From Hahella chejuensis KCTC 2396 (lineage in GTDB: Bacteria > Pseudomonadota > Gammaproteobacteria > Pseudomonadales > Oleiphilaceae): a DNA stretch of 64,000 nucleotides. Shown one piece after another: positions 34,718 through 43,804 of the stretch (positions are counted from its first letter, which is position 1; each line of letters starts with the position of its first letter). The DNA is taken from the NCBI RefSeq assembly GCF_000012985.1, contig NC_007645.1:496001-560000 (forward strand), in the 5' to 3' direction. The notes under the pieces were generated by a model. It saw nothing but the letters and a program-made list of their open reading frames with translations. It was not told the DNA's origin and searched no databases. Position numbers and translations under genes: made by a program.

Positions 34718-35205
34718 TCGGCTTTGCCAATTTCCACGCCGTTGTGGCGCAGGATGGCGTAAGCGGTGGTGATGTGGAAATACAGGTTGGGAAGCACGAA
34801 GTGCAATAGATAGCGCTGGCCTGTGAAGGTCGGCGTGTATGAACCCAGCTTCAGTTGGATGGTCTTTTCTTCCGTTCCGTCGATCTGCTCTGACGTGAAG
34901 GTTTTTACGTAATCAATGGTCTTGTTGATCCGGGCGGATAACTCCGCCAACGTGGCTTCGTTGTCCTCAAAGACTGGCGGCTGCTGGCCGGAAAGGCGCG
35001 CGACGCAGCCTTTCACCGTATCGGTGGCGATCTGAATCTGAGAAGAAAGCGGCAACATATCCGGATACAGGCGGTAATTAACCAGATTTTGGGGGTTGAA
35101 GCCTTTTTTCTCAGCATGAGCGGCGGCTTTCTCCAGGATTTGATTGAGGTTGCCGAGCATGCGGATGAAGATGGGGACGGAAGTCTGGTACATGGATATA
35201 GACAT
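34699..35205 (-). CDS. DUF1993 family protein
   Basis: A 168-aa helical protein (MSISMYQTSVPIFIRMLGNL start; FTGQRYLLHFVLPNLYFHIT near residue 130) that fits the DUF1993/DinB-like four-helix family. The His residues in the C-terminal helix could bind a metal as in DinB-like proteins. The function is unknown. It is convergent with, and overlaps by 19 bp, the ABC exporter gene. Confidence 0.82.
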   Translation of the reverse strand: MSISMYQTSVPIFIRMLGNLNQILEKAAAHAEKKGFNPQNLVNYRLYPDMLPLSSQIQIATDTVKGCVARLSGQQPPVFEDNEATLAELSARINKTIDYVKTFTSEQIDGTEEKTIQLKLGSYTPTFTGQRYLLHFVLPNLYFHITTAYAILRHNGVEIGKADYLGVE

Positions 35206-35474
35206 AATATCGCCTCCAGCGATGATCAGAGTTGGTTATTTGCGGTCATAAAGCCGGTCTTGGCCGGTAAAAACAAGCTAACCAGTCGGCGCCGACAGAT
35301 CCTGGCGCCGGGCTTCCTATTCTAACCAGCTCTGAACGTTAAGGCGTATCACATTGACGGACTTTTTAGCGGTTACGGTTTTCCGACGTGCGATTGGTTA
35401 AATTTTGAGTATAATGTCGCCCGCAAATTTTTTGCTCTGGTTTTACGTTCCAGCACGCAATATAGGAAAAGTGA

Positions 35475-36470
35475 ATGTCACAGTATGTTATCTGTGCGCT
35501 GTACAAGTTCGTCGCTCTTGACAACTTCGAAGCGCTGCGCGCTCCATTGCTTGAAGTCATGGAGAAAAATGAAGTCAAAGGCACTCTGTTGCTGGCCCGC
35601 GAAGGCGTTAACGGCACGGTCTCCGGAACCCGCGAAGGGATGGATGCGCTGCTGGCCTGGCTGAAGTCCGATCCCCGCCTGGCGGACTTGAGCTACAAAG
35701 AATCCTACGATGAGAACATTCCGTTCTATCGCACCAAAGTCAAACTGAAGAAAGAAATCGTCACCATGGGCGTGGAGGGCATTGATCCGAAACGTGTGGT
35801 GGGCACTTATGTCAAACCGCAGGATTGGAATGCGTTGATTACCGATCCAGAGGTGCTGCTGATCGACACCCGTAACGATTACGAAGTGCAAATCGGCAAG
35901 TTTAAGAATGCGATCAACCCAAATACGGAAACATTCCGTGAGTTTCCAGATTATGTCAAAAGTAATCTTGATCCGGCCAAGCACAAAAAAGTGGCGATGT
36001 ATTGCACCGGCGGCATCCGCTGTGAGAAATCCACCGCTTACTTGAAAGAGCTGGGCTTTGAGGATGTCTATCACCTGGAAGGCGGCATTCTGAAGTATCT
36101 GGAAGACGTGCCCCAGGAAGAATCAACCTGGGAAGGCGAGTGCTTCGTTTTTGATAACCGGGTGGCGGTGGATCACAGTCTCAATAAAGGCAGCTACGAC
36201 CAGTGCCACGCCTGTCGTATGCCGATCAGCGCGGAAGATATGCAGAGCGAGCATTACAAGAAAGGCGTGAGTTGTCCTCACTGTTACGACAAGGTCTCCG
36301 AAGACCAACTTCGCCGTTTCGCAGCGCGAGAGCAGCAGATTGAGCTGGCCAAGTCGCGCGGAGAAGAGCACATTGGCTCCGAAGCGGCCAAAGCCATCAA
36401 GAAGCGTCAGGCTGAGAAAAAGCTGAAACGCAAAAACTATCATCAGCATCTGACCCAAGGCGCTGAATAG
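35475..36470 (+). CDS. trhO: tRNA uridine-34 hydroxylase (TrhO / YceA rhodanese)
   Basis: A 331-aa protein with an N-terminal acylphosphatase-like domain ([16 protein letters not shown] near residue 40), a rhodanese domain with the catalytic loop [13 protein letters not shown] (Cys177, Cys183), and a C-terminal zinc-finger-like part (CHAC at 244-247, CPHC at 267-270) with a basic tail. TrhO hydroxylates U34 of some tRNAs in an O2-dependent step toward 5-carboxymethoxyuridine. It is monocistronic with a terminator hairpin after the stop. Confidence 0.93.
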   Translation: MSQYVICALYKFVALDNFEALRAPLLEVMEKNEVKGTLLLAREGVNGTVSGTREGMDALLAWLKSDPRLADLSYKESYDENIPFYRTKVKLKKEIVTMGVEGIDPKRVVGTYVKPQDWNALITDPEVLLIDTRNDYEVQIGKFKNAINPNTETFREFPDYVKSNLDPAKHKKVAMYCTGGIRCEKSTAYLKELGFEDVYHLEGGILKYLEDVPQEESTWEGECFVFDNRVAVDHSLNKGSYDQCHACRMPISAEDMQSEHYKKGVSCPHCYDKVSEDQLRRFAAREQQIELAKSRGEEHIGSEAAKAIKKRQAEKKLKRKNYHQHLTQGAE

Positions 36471-36472
36471 CA

Positions 36473-36500
36473 AATAGGCCGGCTTAGTAGCCGGCCTATT
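36473..36500. terminator. Hairpin terminator after trhO
   Basis: AATAGGCCGGC, loop TTAGTA, GCCGGCCTATT: an 11-bp perfect stem followed by TTCG. It separates convergent trhO and cbpM. Confidence 0.75.
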
Positions 36501-36521
36501 TCGTTGTGGTTTCCCCCTGCC

Positions 36522-36860
36522 TTAATCCGCAATCAGGCGGCTGAGTTGCTGGTTCAGTCGCGCGACTTCGCGTCTGAGCTCGTTGACCTCGTCCAATAAA
36601 TCCAATGACATGGCGAGCCCGGGCAGGTTGAGTTGCAGGTCCCGCTGCAAGCGCATTGCCCGGCTCAACCGCGCCAACGCCAGGGTATCGAACTGCCATT
36701 GGTGGGCGGGCCGTTCCTCCACGGGCGCGATGACGCCATAACTGACCAGCTCGATAATGAACTCGGCGTTGACGCCGCCGCGCTCGCATAATTCGCGCAA
36801 CGTGTAGGTGTCGCTTTGACCAAGCACTTCCACCGTGCTGACGATAGTTTTACGCGTCAT
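36522..36860 (-). CDS. cbpM: Chaperone modulatory protein CbpM
   Basis: A 112-aa MerR-like protein (YTLRELCERGGVNAEFIIEL, later RLQRDLQLNLPGLAMSLDLL) ending in a coiled helix. CbpM binds CbpA and inhibits its co-chaperone and DNA-binding activities. It directly follows cbpA with a 3-bp gap, the standard operon. Confidence 0.9.
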   Translation of the reverse strand: MTRKTIVSTVEVLGQSDTYTLRELCERGGVNAEFIIELVSYGVIAPVEERPAHQWQFDTLALARLSRAMRLQRDLQLNLPGLAMSLDLLDEVNELRREVARLNQQLSRLIAD

Positions 36861-36863
36861 CTC

Positions 36864-37829
36864 TCACACCCCCAACTTGCTGCGCGGATTATAGGATTTT
36901 TCTTTTTCCGCAAGTTCCTTATAAAGCGCCTCCGCATCTGCGCTGTGGGACTTGGGCAACGTTACCTGCAGTACGATAATCTGGTCTCCGGCGGGTTTAC
37001 CGGGCAACCCTTTGCCTTTCAGTCTCAGCTTTTGTCCGCTGCTGGCGCCTTTGGGAACTTTCACGTTGACTTTGCCGCTCAGCGTTGGAGCTGTCACTGT
37101 CGCTCCTAGCGCAGCTTCCCATGGCGATACAGGCAGAGTCAGATAAATATCTTTGCCGTCGACGGAGTACACCGGATGGGGCGCCAGATCCACTTCTAAA
37201 AATAAATCGCCGTTTTCAGCTCCGCCAAACCCTGCTGCGCCCTGACCTCGCAGCCGTACGTGCTGCCCAGGCCCCATTCCGGCTGGAATTTTCACATTGA
37301 GAGATTTGCTGCGATGGCCTACCAGCCCGTATTCGTCAATTTCCGGCACCTGCACCTGTACTTGTTTCTCACACCCGTGGAAAGCTTCCTCCAGGAACAA
37401 TGCGATTTTGGCGTGCACATCCTCGCCGCGCATGCGAAAGCTTTGTTGATGGCCTTGTCTGTAAGTGCGATGGGCGGAGCCGCCATGACCGAAGACAGAC
37501 TCGAAAAAGTCGCTGAAATGACGCGCGTCCGCTTCGGTGAAGCCGCCACCGCTGAAGTTTGAGGCGGACTCCCAATCCGGCGGTGGGCGGAAACGACCGT
37601 CTTCGCTGTAGGCCCCCATGCGCTTGAGCTGATCATACTCCGCGCGTTTTTCCGGGTCTTTCAACACTTCATAAGCTTCGCCGACTTCTTTGAATTTGAC
37701 CTCGGCATCCTTTTCTTTACTGACATCAGGATGATATTTACGGGCGAGCTTGCGGTACGCTTTCTTGATGTCATCGGCGGACGCTGCTTCCGCGACGCCG
37801 AGAATCTTGTAATAGTCTTTGAATTCCAT
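36864..37829 (-). CDS. cbpA: Curved-DNA-binding DnaJ-family co-chaperone CbpA
   Basis: A 321-aa protein with an N-terminal J domain (residues 5-70) including the HPD motif in [20 protein letters not shown], a Gly/Phe-rich linker (about 75-130) and the two C-terminal DnaJ beta domains without a zinc finger. It stimulates DnaK and, in E. coli, binds curved DNA in stationary phase. It is co-transcribed with cbpM. Confidence 0.93.
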   Translation of the reverse strand: MEFKDYYKILGVAEAASADDIKKAYRKLARKYHPDVSKEKDAEVKFKEVGEAYEVLKDPEKRAEYDQLKRMGAYSEDGRFRPPPDWESASNFSGGGFTEADARHFSDFFESVFGHGGSAHRTYRQGHQQSFRMRGEDVHAKIALFLEEAFHGCEKQVQVQVPEIDEYGLVGHRSKSLNVKIPAGMGPGQHVRLRGQGAAGFGGAENGDLFLEVDLAPHPVYSVDGKDIYLTLPVSPWEAALGATVTAPTLSGKVNVKVPKGASSGQKLRLKGKGLPGKPAGDQIIVLQVTLPKSHSADAEALYKELAEKEKSYNPRSKLGV

Positions 37830-37996
37830 AGATTTTTACCAACCTTCACAGACCCTGCGTCTCATTGTCGTTAGAATATCCAGCCCAAGGTCGGGCGGGT
37901 ATTGCCATAGGTCAGATATAATGCTGAAAAGGCGACATTCAACGTCGGACCACATAAAATAGGCGGCTTTTTCAGGGGGAGGAGTCAGCGCCCTTT

Positions 37997-38839
37997 ATGC
38001 TGAGCTATCAACATGTCTATCACGCAGGCAATTTCGCCGATGCGCACAAGCATTGGGCGCTGTCTTTATTGCTGCAGGCGCTATGTAAAAAATCCACGCC
38101 CTGGCGCTATCTGGAAACGCATGCAGGCCGCGGCGACTATGACCTGACTTCTGAAGAAGCGCAGAAGACATCGGAATGGACTGCCGGCATCCTGCCTTTG
38201 ATGCAGGCCAAGGGGCCTTGTCCGCCAGAGTTTGACGCTTATCTGGCGGCTGTGCGCGCGCTGAACCCCAACACCGAGCGGTTGACTCGCTATCCAGGCT
38301 CTCCGGCCATCGCCGCTGGCTTTCTCCGTGAGACGGACCAGTTGGCGTTGTGTGAACTGCACCCAGGGGAATACGCGGAGCTTAAGCGTCAATTCGGTAG
38401 GAACAGGCAAATCCATATTCACCAGAGAGATGGCTTCGAGGGCGTCATGGCGATGTCGCCGCCGCCGGAGAAACGCGGCTTGGTGATGATTGATCCCAGC
38501 TATGAGCTGAAGGAAGATTATCAACGTATTCCCGCCTATGTAAACAAACTGACCAAGAAGTGGTCGAATGCGATCATCGCCATCTGGTATCCCATTCTTG
38601 CGGAGAAGCGTCACGAAAAAATGCTTGAGTTGATGCGTCAGCTTCCTTTGAACAAGACCCTTCGCAGCGAATTGATCTTAACGCCGGTGGCGCGCGGAAT
38701 GTACGGAAGTGGTATGCTTGTGGTCAATTCGCCCTGGCGGCTCGATGAGCAACTGCAGGCGGGTTGGGCGTACCTCAGCGAAGCCCTCCGTGGCGATCCG
38801 AAAGCCTCCTGTAGCGCTGATTGGCTGATAGCGGAGTGA
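37997..38839 (+). CDS. rlmJ: 23S rRNA (adenine(2030)-N6)-methyltransferase RlmJ
   Basis: A 280-aa protein starting MLSYQHVYHAGNFADAHKHW, the RlmJ opening, with LETHAGRGDYDL as the SAM-binding region and VMIDPSYELKEDY containing the DPPY-type catalytic motif (here DPSY). It methylates A2030 of 23S rRNA. It stands upstream of folM with a 108-bp gap and may have its own promoter. Confidence 0.93.
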   Translation: MLSYQHVYHAGNFADAHKHWALSLLLQALCKKSTPWRYLETHAGRGDYDLTSEEAQKTSEWTAGILPLMQAKGPCPPEFDAYLAAVRALNPNTERLTRYPGSPAIAAGFLRETDQLALCELHPGEYAELKRQFGRNRQIHIHQRDGFEGVMAMSPPPEKRGLVMIDPSYELKEDYQRIPAYVNKLTKKWSNAIIAIWYPILAEKRHEKMLELMRQLPLNKTLRSELILTPVARGMYGSGMLVVNSPWRLDEQLQAGWAYLSEALRGDPKASCSADWLIAE

Positions 38840-38947
38840 ATCCGCAGGACAAGCCGGCCTGGGAGCGCCGACGCTTGAGGATGACACAAAGGGGATGCGG
38901 CCGGCGCCGCAGCCTACTGGACATGAATTCATTGGATACAGGTTTGT

Positions 38948-39676
38948 GTGGTGAATTGGACTAGCCAAGGAACAATATTAATAACCGGAGCGGCCCAAAG
39001 GGTTGGGCTCCATTGTCTGCAGCAGTTGCTTGAAAAAGGCGAGCGGGTCGCTATGACCTATCGCTCCGAGCGGCCGGAGATTGCTGATTTGCGCGAACGC
39101 GGCGCAACTTGTCTGCAGGTGGATTTTACGGAACAAAGCTCCGTCGAACGGCTGATACGACGGTTAAAGGAGGAAGTGGGCCCACTCAGGGCGTTGATAC
39201 ACAACGCGTCCTCATGGGCTCCCGACCGGAGTGAGGATACGGACTACCGGGCGGTGATGCAGGATATGGTGGCGATTCATATGACCGCGCCCTACCTGCT
39301 GAATATGCATTGTTATGACCTGCTGGAGCAGGGGCGTAACCCATGGTCCGATATCATTCATATTTCCGATTACGTGGTTGAAAAAGGAAGTGACAACCAT
39401 ATTGCGTACGCCGCTGCGAAAGGGGGAATGGAGAGCATGACCCGTTCTTTCGCCAAGCGTTACGCGCCGCATATTAAGGTAAACACTATCGCTCCGTCGT
39501 TATTGATGTTCAATGACGGCGACGATCCGGACTACCGAACTAAAACCTTAAGGAAGTCCGCCCTTGGGATCGAGCCCGGTCCTGACGTGGTCTGGCAGGC
39601 AATCGCCTTTATCCTGGACTGCTCGTATATGACCGGGCGGGAAATCAAGCTCGATGGCGGACGTCATATCCGTTGA
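38948..39676 (+). CDS. folM: Dihydromonapterin reductase FolM (short-chain dehydrogenase)
   Basis: A 242-aa short-chain dehydrogenase with an atypical cofactor motif TGAAQRVGLHC, the active site HIAYAAAKGGMESM (Tyr-x3-Lys) and NASSWAPD, which is characteristic of FolM. It reduces dihydromonapterin to tetrahydromonapterin. A GTG start at 38948 follows ACAGG. folE begins 35 bp downstream, consistent with a pterin operon. Confidence 0.88.
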   Translation: MVNWTSQGTILITGAAQRVGLHCLQQLLEKGERVAMTYRSERPEIADLRERGATCLQVDFTEQSSVERLIRRLKEEVGPLRALIHNASSWAPDRSEDTDYRAVMQDMVAIHMTAPYLLNMHCYDLLEQGRNPWSDIIHISDYVVEKGSDNHIAYAAAKGGMESMTRSFAKRYAPHIKVNTIAPSLLMFNDGDDPDYRTKTLRKSALGIEPGPDVVWQAIAFILDCSYMTGREIKLDGGRHIR

Positions 39677-39711
39677 TCATAATGATCCATAGGTAATGTA
39701 GAGGAACCAAC

Positions 39712-40278
39712 ATGTTAGACAAACTGGTCGCGCAGTACAGCGCAATTATTGAATCCCTCGGAGAGGATGTTAACCGTGAGGGACTGCGCGATACGCCTAA
39801 GCGCGCCGCCAAAGCGATGCAGTTCTTGTGTCGCGGCTACAACCAGTCATTAGAGGAAGTCACCAACGGGGCGGTTTTCGAGTCAGATACGGACGAAATG
39901 GTTCTGGTCAAGGACATCGAATTATACTCCCTGTGCGAACATCACCTGCTGCCCTTCATCGGGCGTTGCCACATTGCCTACATTCCGAATGGCAAGGTGT
40001 TGGGCTTGTCGAAATTTGCGCGCATTGTGGATATGTTCGCGCGTCGGATGCAGATCCAGGAGAACCTGACCCGGCAGATCGCGGAAGCGGTTTTGGAAGT
40101 CACCAATGCGCATGGCGTCGGCGTCATCATCGAAGCGCGTCACATGTGTATGATGATGCGCGGCGTGGAGAAGCAGAACTCTGTTATGAGTTCCTCCGTG
40201 ATGTTGGGCTCCATGCGCAACAATCCCTCTACCCGCAGTGAATTCCTCACTCTGGTGCATAGCCGTCGGGCGTTGTAA
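39712..40278 (+). CDS. folE: GTP cyclohydrolase I (FolE)
   Basis: A 188-aa enzyme with the zinc and catalytic motifs [20 protein letters not shown] and [16 protein letters not shown]. It opens the GTP ring to make dihydroneopterin triphosphate, the first step toward folate and monapterin. AGAGGAACC precedes the ATG. It is co-located with folM. Confidence 0.95.
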   Translation: MLDKLVAQYSAIIESLGEDVNREGLRDTPKRAAKAMQFLCRGYNQSLEEVTNGAVFESDTDEMVLVKDIELYSLCEHHLLPFIGRCHIAYIPNGKVLGLSKFARIVDMFARRMQIQENLTRQIAEAVLEVTNAHGVGVIIEARHMCMMMRGVEKQNSVMSSSVMLGSMRNNPSTRSEFLTLVHSRRAL

Positions 40279-40332
40279 GCAGGCTCCCGACTCGGGCGCC
40301 GCATATCGCGGCGGCCGTCGCACAGGCGTTTG

Positions 40333-41379
40333 TCAGGTGATGGGCGCCTCGCTGCGGGAAATGTGATCCTCCATATCGGAGTGAAATGTCTCCACAACCT
40401 GTTCCGCCAGATCCACCTGATTAAAGCGCGCAATGTGAAAGATCGCCTCGCCTTCATGGGCAAGGGGCAGATTGCTGCGTCCAATGACGATGCCTGAGCA
40501 TGGCGACAAAATAGGTTCCCCCTGACTGTCCAGAGGGCCGTTCAAGTAACCCAGCAGATCCCCTTTGTTCACCCGGCTTCCCAACGGCTTCAGAACTCGC
40601 AGGAAACCACCCACCGGCGCTCGCACCCATTGGGAAGAGCGCGCCACCACCGGCGTCGCCTGAGCTCTGCCTTTGACGCGCATCTTGATCATGCCCAGTT
40701 CTTCCATCACCCGACGCACGCCGCGAACGCCTGCGGCGATGCTGTTTTCATCGAAACGCAACGCTTCCCCGGCTTCGTAGGTAATGATCGGTACGCCGAG
40801 GTCGTCGCCGGCGCCGCGAAAGGAGCCGTCACGGATTTCCGCATCGATTATGACGGGCACGCCAAACATGTGCGCCAACTCCGCCGCTTTTTGATTATCC
40901 AGGTGCACCCGGATTTGCGGAAGATTGCTGCGATCGATCGCGCCAGTGTGAAGGTCGATGGCGTAATCCGCCTGTTGCAGAATGCGAGTGGTGAACAGAT
41001 GCGCCATCCGCGCCGCCAACGAGCCTTTCTCGCTACCGGGGAAGCTGCGGTTAAGATCGCGCCGGTCAGGCAGGTAACGGGAACGGTGAATGGTGCCCAA
41101 TACGTTTACGATGGGGACGGCGACCAGGGTGCCTTTCAGATTCTTCAACCAGGGAGCATGCAGCACGCGGCGCACGATTTCCACGCCGTTGAGTTCGTCG
41201 CCATGGATTGCGGCGCAGATCAGCAAGCGCGGACCTTTGGATCTGCCATGCACCACTTCGACAGGAATGGAGACGTCTGTTTGGGTATAGAGCTGTCCGA
41301 CGGGAAGCTCGAATTGTTGACGATGTCCCGGCGCGACCTGCGCGCCGAGAAATTCAAAAGGTTTGGACTTAACCGCCAT
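40333..41379 (-). CDS. Succinylglutamate desuccinylase/aspartoacylase (M14-like) family protein
   Basis: A 348-aa zinc hydrolase-like protein: AAIHGDELNGVEIVRRV (zinc His and Glu) near residue 50, RDLNRSFPG near 98, and AIDLHTGAIDRSNLPQ (third zinc His) near 130. This is the PF04952 arrangement. The C-terminal domain has a biotinyl/barrel-like VGGFLRVLKPLGSRVNKGD. The substrate is unknown; it is not in an arginine-catabolism cluster. RBS AGGATG precedes the ATG. Confidence 0.88.
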   Translation of the reverse strand: MAVKSKPFEFLGAQVAPGHRQQFELPVGQLYTQTDVSIPVEVVHGRSKGPRLLICAAIHGDELNGVEIVRRVLHAPWLKNLKGTLVAVPIVNVLGTIHRSRYLPDRRDLNRSFPGSEKGSLAARMAHLFTTRILQQADYAIDLHTGAIDRSNLPQIRVHLDNQKAAELAHMFGVPVIIDAEIRDGSFRGAGDDLGVPIITYEAGEALRFDENSIAAGVRGVRRVMEELGMIKMRVKGRAQATPVVARSSQWVRAPVGGFLRVLKPLGSRVNKGDLLGYLNGPLDSQGEPILSPCSGIVIGRSNLPLAHEGEAIFHIARFNQVDLAEQVVETFHSDMEDHISRSEAPIT

Positions 41380-41434
41380 GGTTGCACATCCTGACTGTTT
41401 TCAAGCTGCGGTTGCGTCCAGAATTCGCCAAGCG

Positions 41435-42118
41435 TTACCGCACCAGTTCGATTTCGCCGTTGACGGTCATGGTGACCGTTTGCGTGCCGGCTGCTACGGC
41501 TGGCGTCGCCATGTCAGCCATTTTGGCTGCGCCAAAGCTGCGCATTTCCTGCCGCGCATAGTAGACAGGGCCGCTGCTTGAAATATTCATGTTAACGATT
41601 TTGTAGCTCTGCGCTCCCAGTTGGGACGTAATCAGCTTGGCGCGTTCGCCAAAAGATTTCAGCGCTTCGCCGATCAGCTCATTTTCTTTAGCCGCTTTCA
41701 GGGCGTCAGACGCGTCGAACTCCACGTTTTGTACTTTCAGACGTTCCTGCAATTCACCAATGAGGCCGGACAGCGCTTCGATATCTTTGCTTTCCAGTTT
41801 CAGAGACTGCTCTGCGTTCCAGGCTACGATTTTTTGCTCTTTGTAGCGGGGATCGGTGCGGTAGTCTTGCGTCTGGTATTTCACGCTTTTGGCGGACTTT
41901 ACTTCATCCAGCGCCCAACGCATGGCTTTGTTTACGTCATCGGCCGCTTGTTGCGCGGTTTTCTGCTGTGATTGGGAGTGTAGCACGACGCGCATGATGT
42001 CGTTCTCCAGTTCGCCTTTGGCTTCGGTGGAGAGCTGAACGCGATCGTAGTTAGTTTGCTCCGCAGCGAACGCCGGCATGGCCAGAACGCTGAGTACAAG
42101 AAATCTGCTTATCGACAT
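41435..42118 (-). CDS. SIMPL/DUF541 periplasmic protein
   Basis: A 227-aa exported protein with a signal peptide (residues 1-18, ending AFA) and a SIMPL domain (VQLSTEAKGELENDIMRVVL; VTMTVNGEIELVR at the end). The family includes periplasmic oxidative-stress-linked proteins of unknown activity. It is a single gene. Confidence 0.85.
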   Translation of the reverse strand: MSISRFLVLSVLAMPAFAAEQTNYDRVQLSTEAKGELENDIMRVVLHSQSQQKTAQQAADDVNKAMRWALDEVKSAKSVKYQTQDYRTDPRYKEQKIVAWNAEQSLKLESKDIEALSGLIGELQERLKVQNVEFDASDALKAAKENELIGEALKSFGERAKLITSQLGAQSYKIVNMNISSSGPVYYARQEMRSFGAAKMADMATPAVAAGTQTVTMTVNGEIELVR

Positions 42119-42287
42119 GATTTTCTCCCTAATCCTAAAAGTAGTTGCTGCTCAGCAACATAGCAAAATGATCCTGAGTGCTAAAGATAAATTTAGTTAA
42201 GGAGATTAAGCAAAGTATCAGGCTAGGAAAGGCGTAAGGCGGTAGAGATGGGAAGGGGAAATTTCAGAAAATTGCTTTATTCAGAGC

Positions 42288-42317
42288 AAAAAAAAAACCG
42301 CGAAATAAATTTCGCGG
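42288..42317 (-). terminator. Rho-independent terminator of the 34-aa peptide gene
   Basis: Read on the minus strand, CCGCGAAA, loop TTTA, TTTCGCGG is followed by ten T. It is 42 bp beyond the stop of the small gene at 42359 and also faces the SIMPL promoter region. Confidence 0.9.
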
Positions 42318-42358
42318 CGGGAATTGTGCACTTTCATCAGGCTGGAGTCCAAAGGGTG

Positions 42359-42463
42359 TCAACAGTAGTAGATGCTGTTGAGATACTCATCCAACGCTGC
42401 AAAATTTGCTTGCTCTTGGTCAGTATTTGGAACACAGACTTTCCAATTTTCATCATACATCAT
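42359..42463 (-). CDS. Small peptide gene, 34 aa, not recognised
   Basis: The minus strand has AGGGAGAG seven bases before an ATG at 42461-42463 (a second ATG follows immediately) and encodes a 34-residue peptide. It starts MMYDENWKVCVPNTDQEQ and ends LDEYLNSIYYC. It has two Cys, is acidic and ends with two Tyr and a Cys. It has its own strong terminator, so it is a complete transcription unit of about 180 bp. It has no signal peptide and I know no family for it. Close to the divergent AraC regulator at 42780. Confidence 0.6.
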   Translation of the reverse strand: MMYDENWKVCVPNTDQEQANFAALDEYLNSIYYC

Positions 42464-42779
42464 ACTTGTCTCTCCCTAAGTCAAGTGGCCTGAGTCGGTT
42501 CTCTAGGGCCTGAAAACACAGTTAAACGATGGCTACTGCTTCACGTTTACGGGATTCATATTATCAAGGTGAAAGAAAACCGGCTTGACTGCCTGTGTTA
42601 AGCTTTTGACATTCTGTTGCAACTTTACGCAGCTATGGTCGGCTTCTTCAGTAATTGCTACAGCGTCTGCATTGTTGCGGAAAAATCGCCGCCAACTCTT
42701 ACCGCCACACCTGGATGATTGTTATATTGGCCGCTAATAATAATTAACAGTCCCATTTAAATGGTTGAGATTAGTTGAT
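42464..42779. other. Divergent intergenic region, small peptide / AraC regulator
   Basis: This 316-bp region must hold the promoters of both neighbours. TTGACA at 42606-42611 is a possible -35 element on the plus strand, but no convincing -10 element lies at the right distance. No repeat is seen. Confidence 0.35.
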
Positions 42780-43781
42780 ATGGATCAGCCCACAGTCGCC
42801 GGTTCCACCGTTAAAGCGCTTTGCTTTTGGCTTGCTGAGCGAGGGATGGATATCAATGCATTGGCGCATGAGGCTGAGCTGGATCTCTCCATGCTGGAGG
42901 ATCAGGACTATCGCGTTCCTTTACCGGCATATAATCTGCTGTGGTCGCGCGCTGAAGAAACCTTGAAGGACCCTGCTGTTGGCCTGCACGTAGGAGAGTG
43001 GGTTGATTCGCGTCGCATGGGGGTGATCGGGCACATCATCTTCAACAATCGCACGTTGGAGCAGGGGTTAAAGCAGTACGTACGTCTGTCGGCGCTGGTG
43101 AATGAAGGCGTGCGCACGGAATTTCACCTGCAGGGCGACGATGCGGTGATTGAGTATCACTGCGAACGTCCGGAATATTATCACCGCGCTGGGATGGATC
43201 GAATGCTGGCGTTGTCGGTGACCAGGGCGCGGCGCTTTGTCAGCGAGAAGATCTACCTGACCAAAGTGGGCTTTTCCCACCCCGAACCTGAGTACGTCGC
43301 TGAATACGAGCGCATCTTTCAATGCCCGGTCAGCTTTAACCAGCCATGTTGCTCTCTCGCTTTCAATAAAGACTTCCTCACCTTTGAACTGCCTCAGCGC
43401 AACCCCTATTTACACCAGGCGCTGACCCGCCAAGTGGAGGCGCTGCTGCAAAAGCTGTCCCTGCGCCGTACGGTGTCGCACAAAGTTAAGGCGATCGTGG
43501 CCAAACGCCTGTCCCGTGGCGATATCGAGGCGGAAAAAGTGGCGGAAAAAATGAACATGTCGCGCCACACCCTGTATCGCAAACTGAAACAGGAAGGCGT
43601 GTCATTTCAGGAATTGGTGGAGCAGGTGCGTAAGGATAAAGCCTTGGATTATCTGCAAAAGGGCAAGTATTCCCTCAGTGAAATCGCCTTTCTACTGGGG
43701 TTTTCCGAGTTGAGCGCCTTCAGCCGCGCGTTTAAGCGCTGGACGGGAGAAAGTCCGGCCAGCTACCGCAGTCAGCAATAG
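42780..43781 (+). CDS. AraC-family regulator with arabinose-binding-like N-terminal domain
   Basis: A 333-aa protein. The N-terminal part (AFGL-type PF12625 domain; HEAELDLSMLEDQDYRVPLP near residue 30, VGLHVGEWV near 75) is followed by a C-terminal double helix-turn-helix (about residues 235-330, MSRHTLYRKLKQEGVSF and LSEIAFLLGFSELSAFSRAF). This is the OruR/ArgR-like group, whose inducers vary. The ATG at 42780 is chosen; a TTG at 42765 would add five residues. Its ribosome site is weak. Confidence 0.88.
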   Translation: MDQPTVAGSTVKALCFWLAERGMDINALAHEAELDLSMLEDQDYRVPLPAYNLLWSRAEETLKDPAVGLHVGEWVDSRRMGVIGHIIFNNRTLEQGLKQYVRLSALVNEGVRTEFHLQGDDAVIEYHCERPEYYHRAGMDRMLALSVTRARRFVSEKIYLTKVGFSHPEPEYVAEYERIFQCPVSFNQPCCSLAFNKDFLTFELPQRNPYLHQALTRQVEALLQKLSLRRTVSHKVKAIVAKRLSRGDIEAEKVAEKMNMSRHTLYRKLKQEGVSFQELVEQVRKDKALDYLQKGKYSLSEIAFLLGFSELSAFSRAFKRWTGESPASYRSQQ

Positions 43782-43804
43782 CTGGCGTCACAAGACGTAG
43801 CCTT

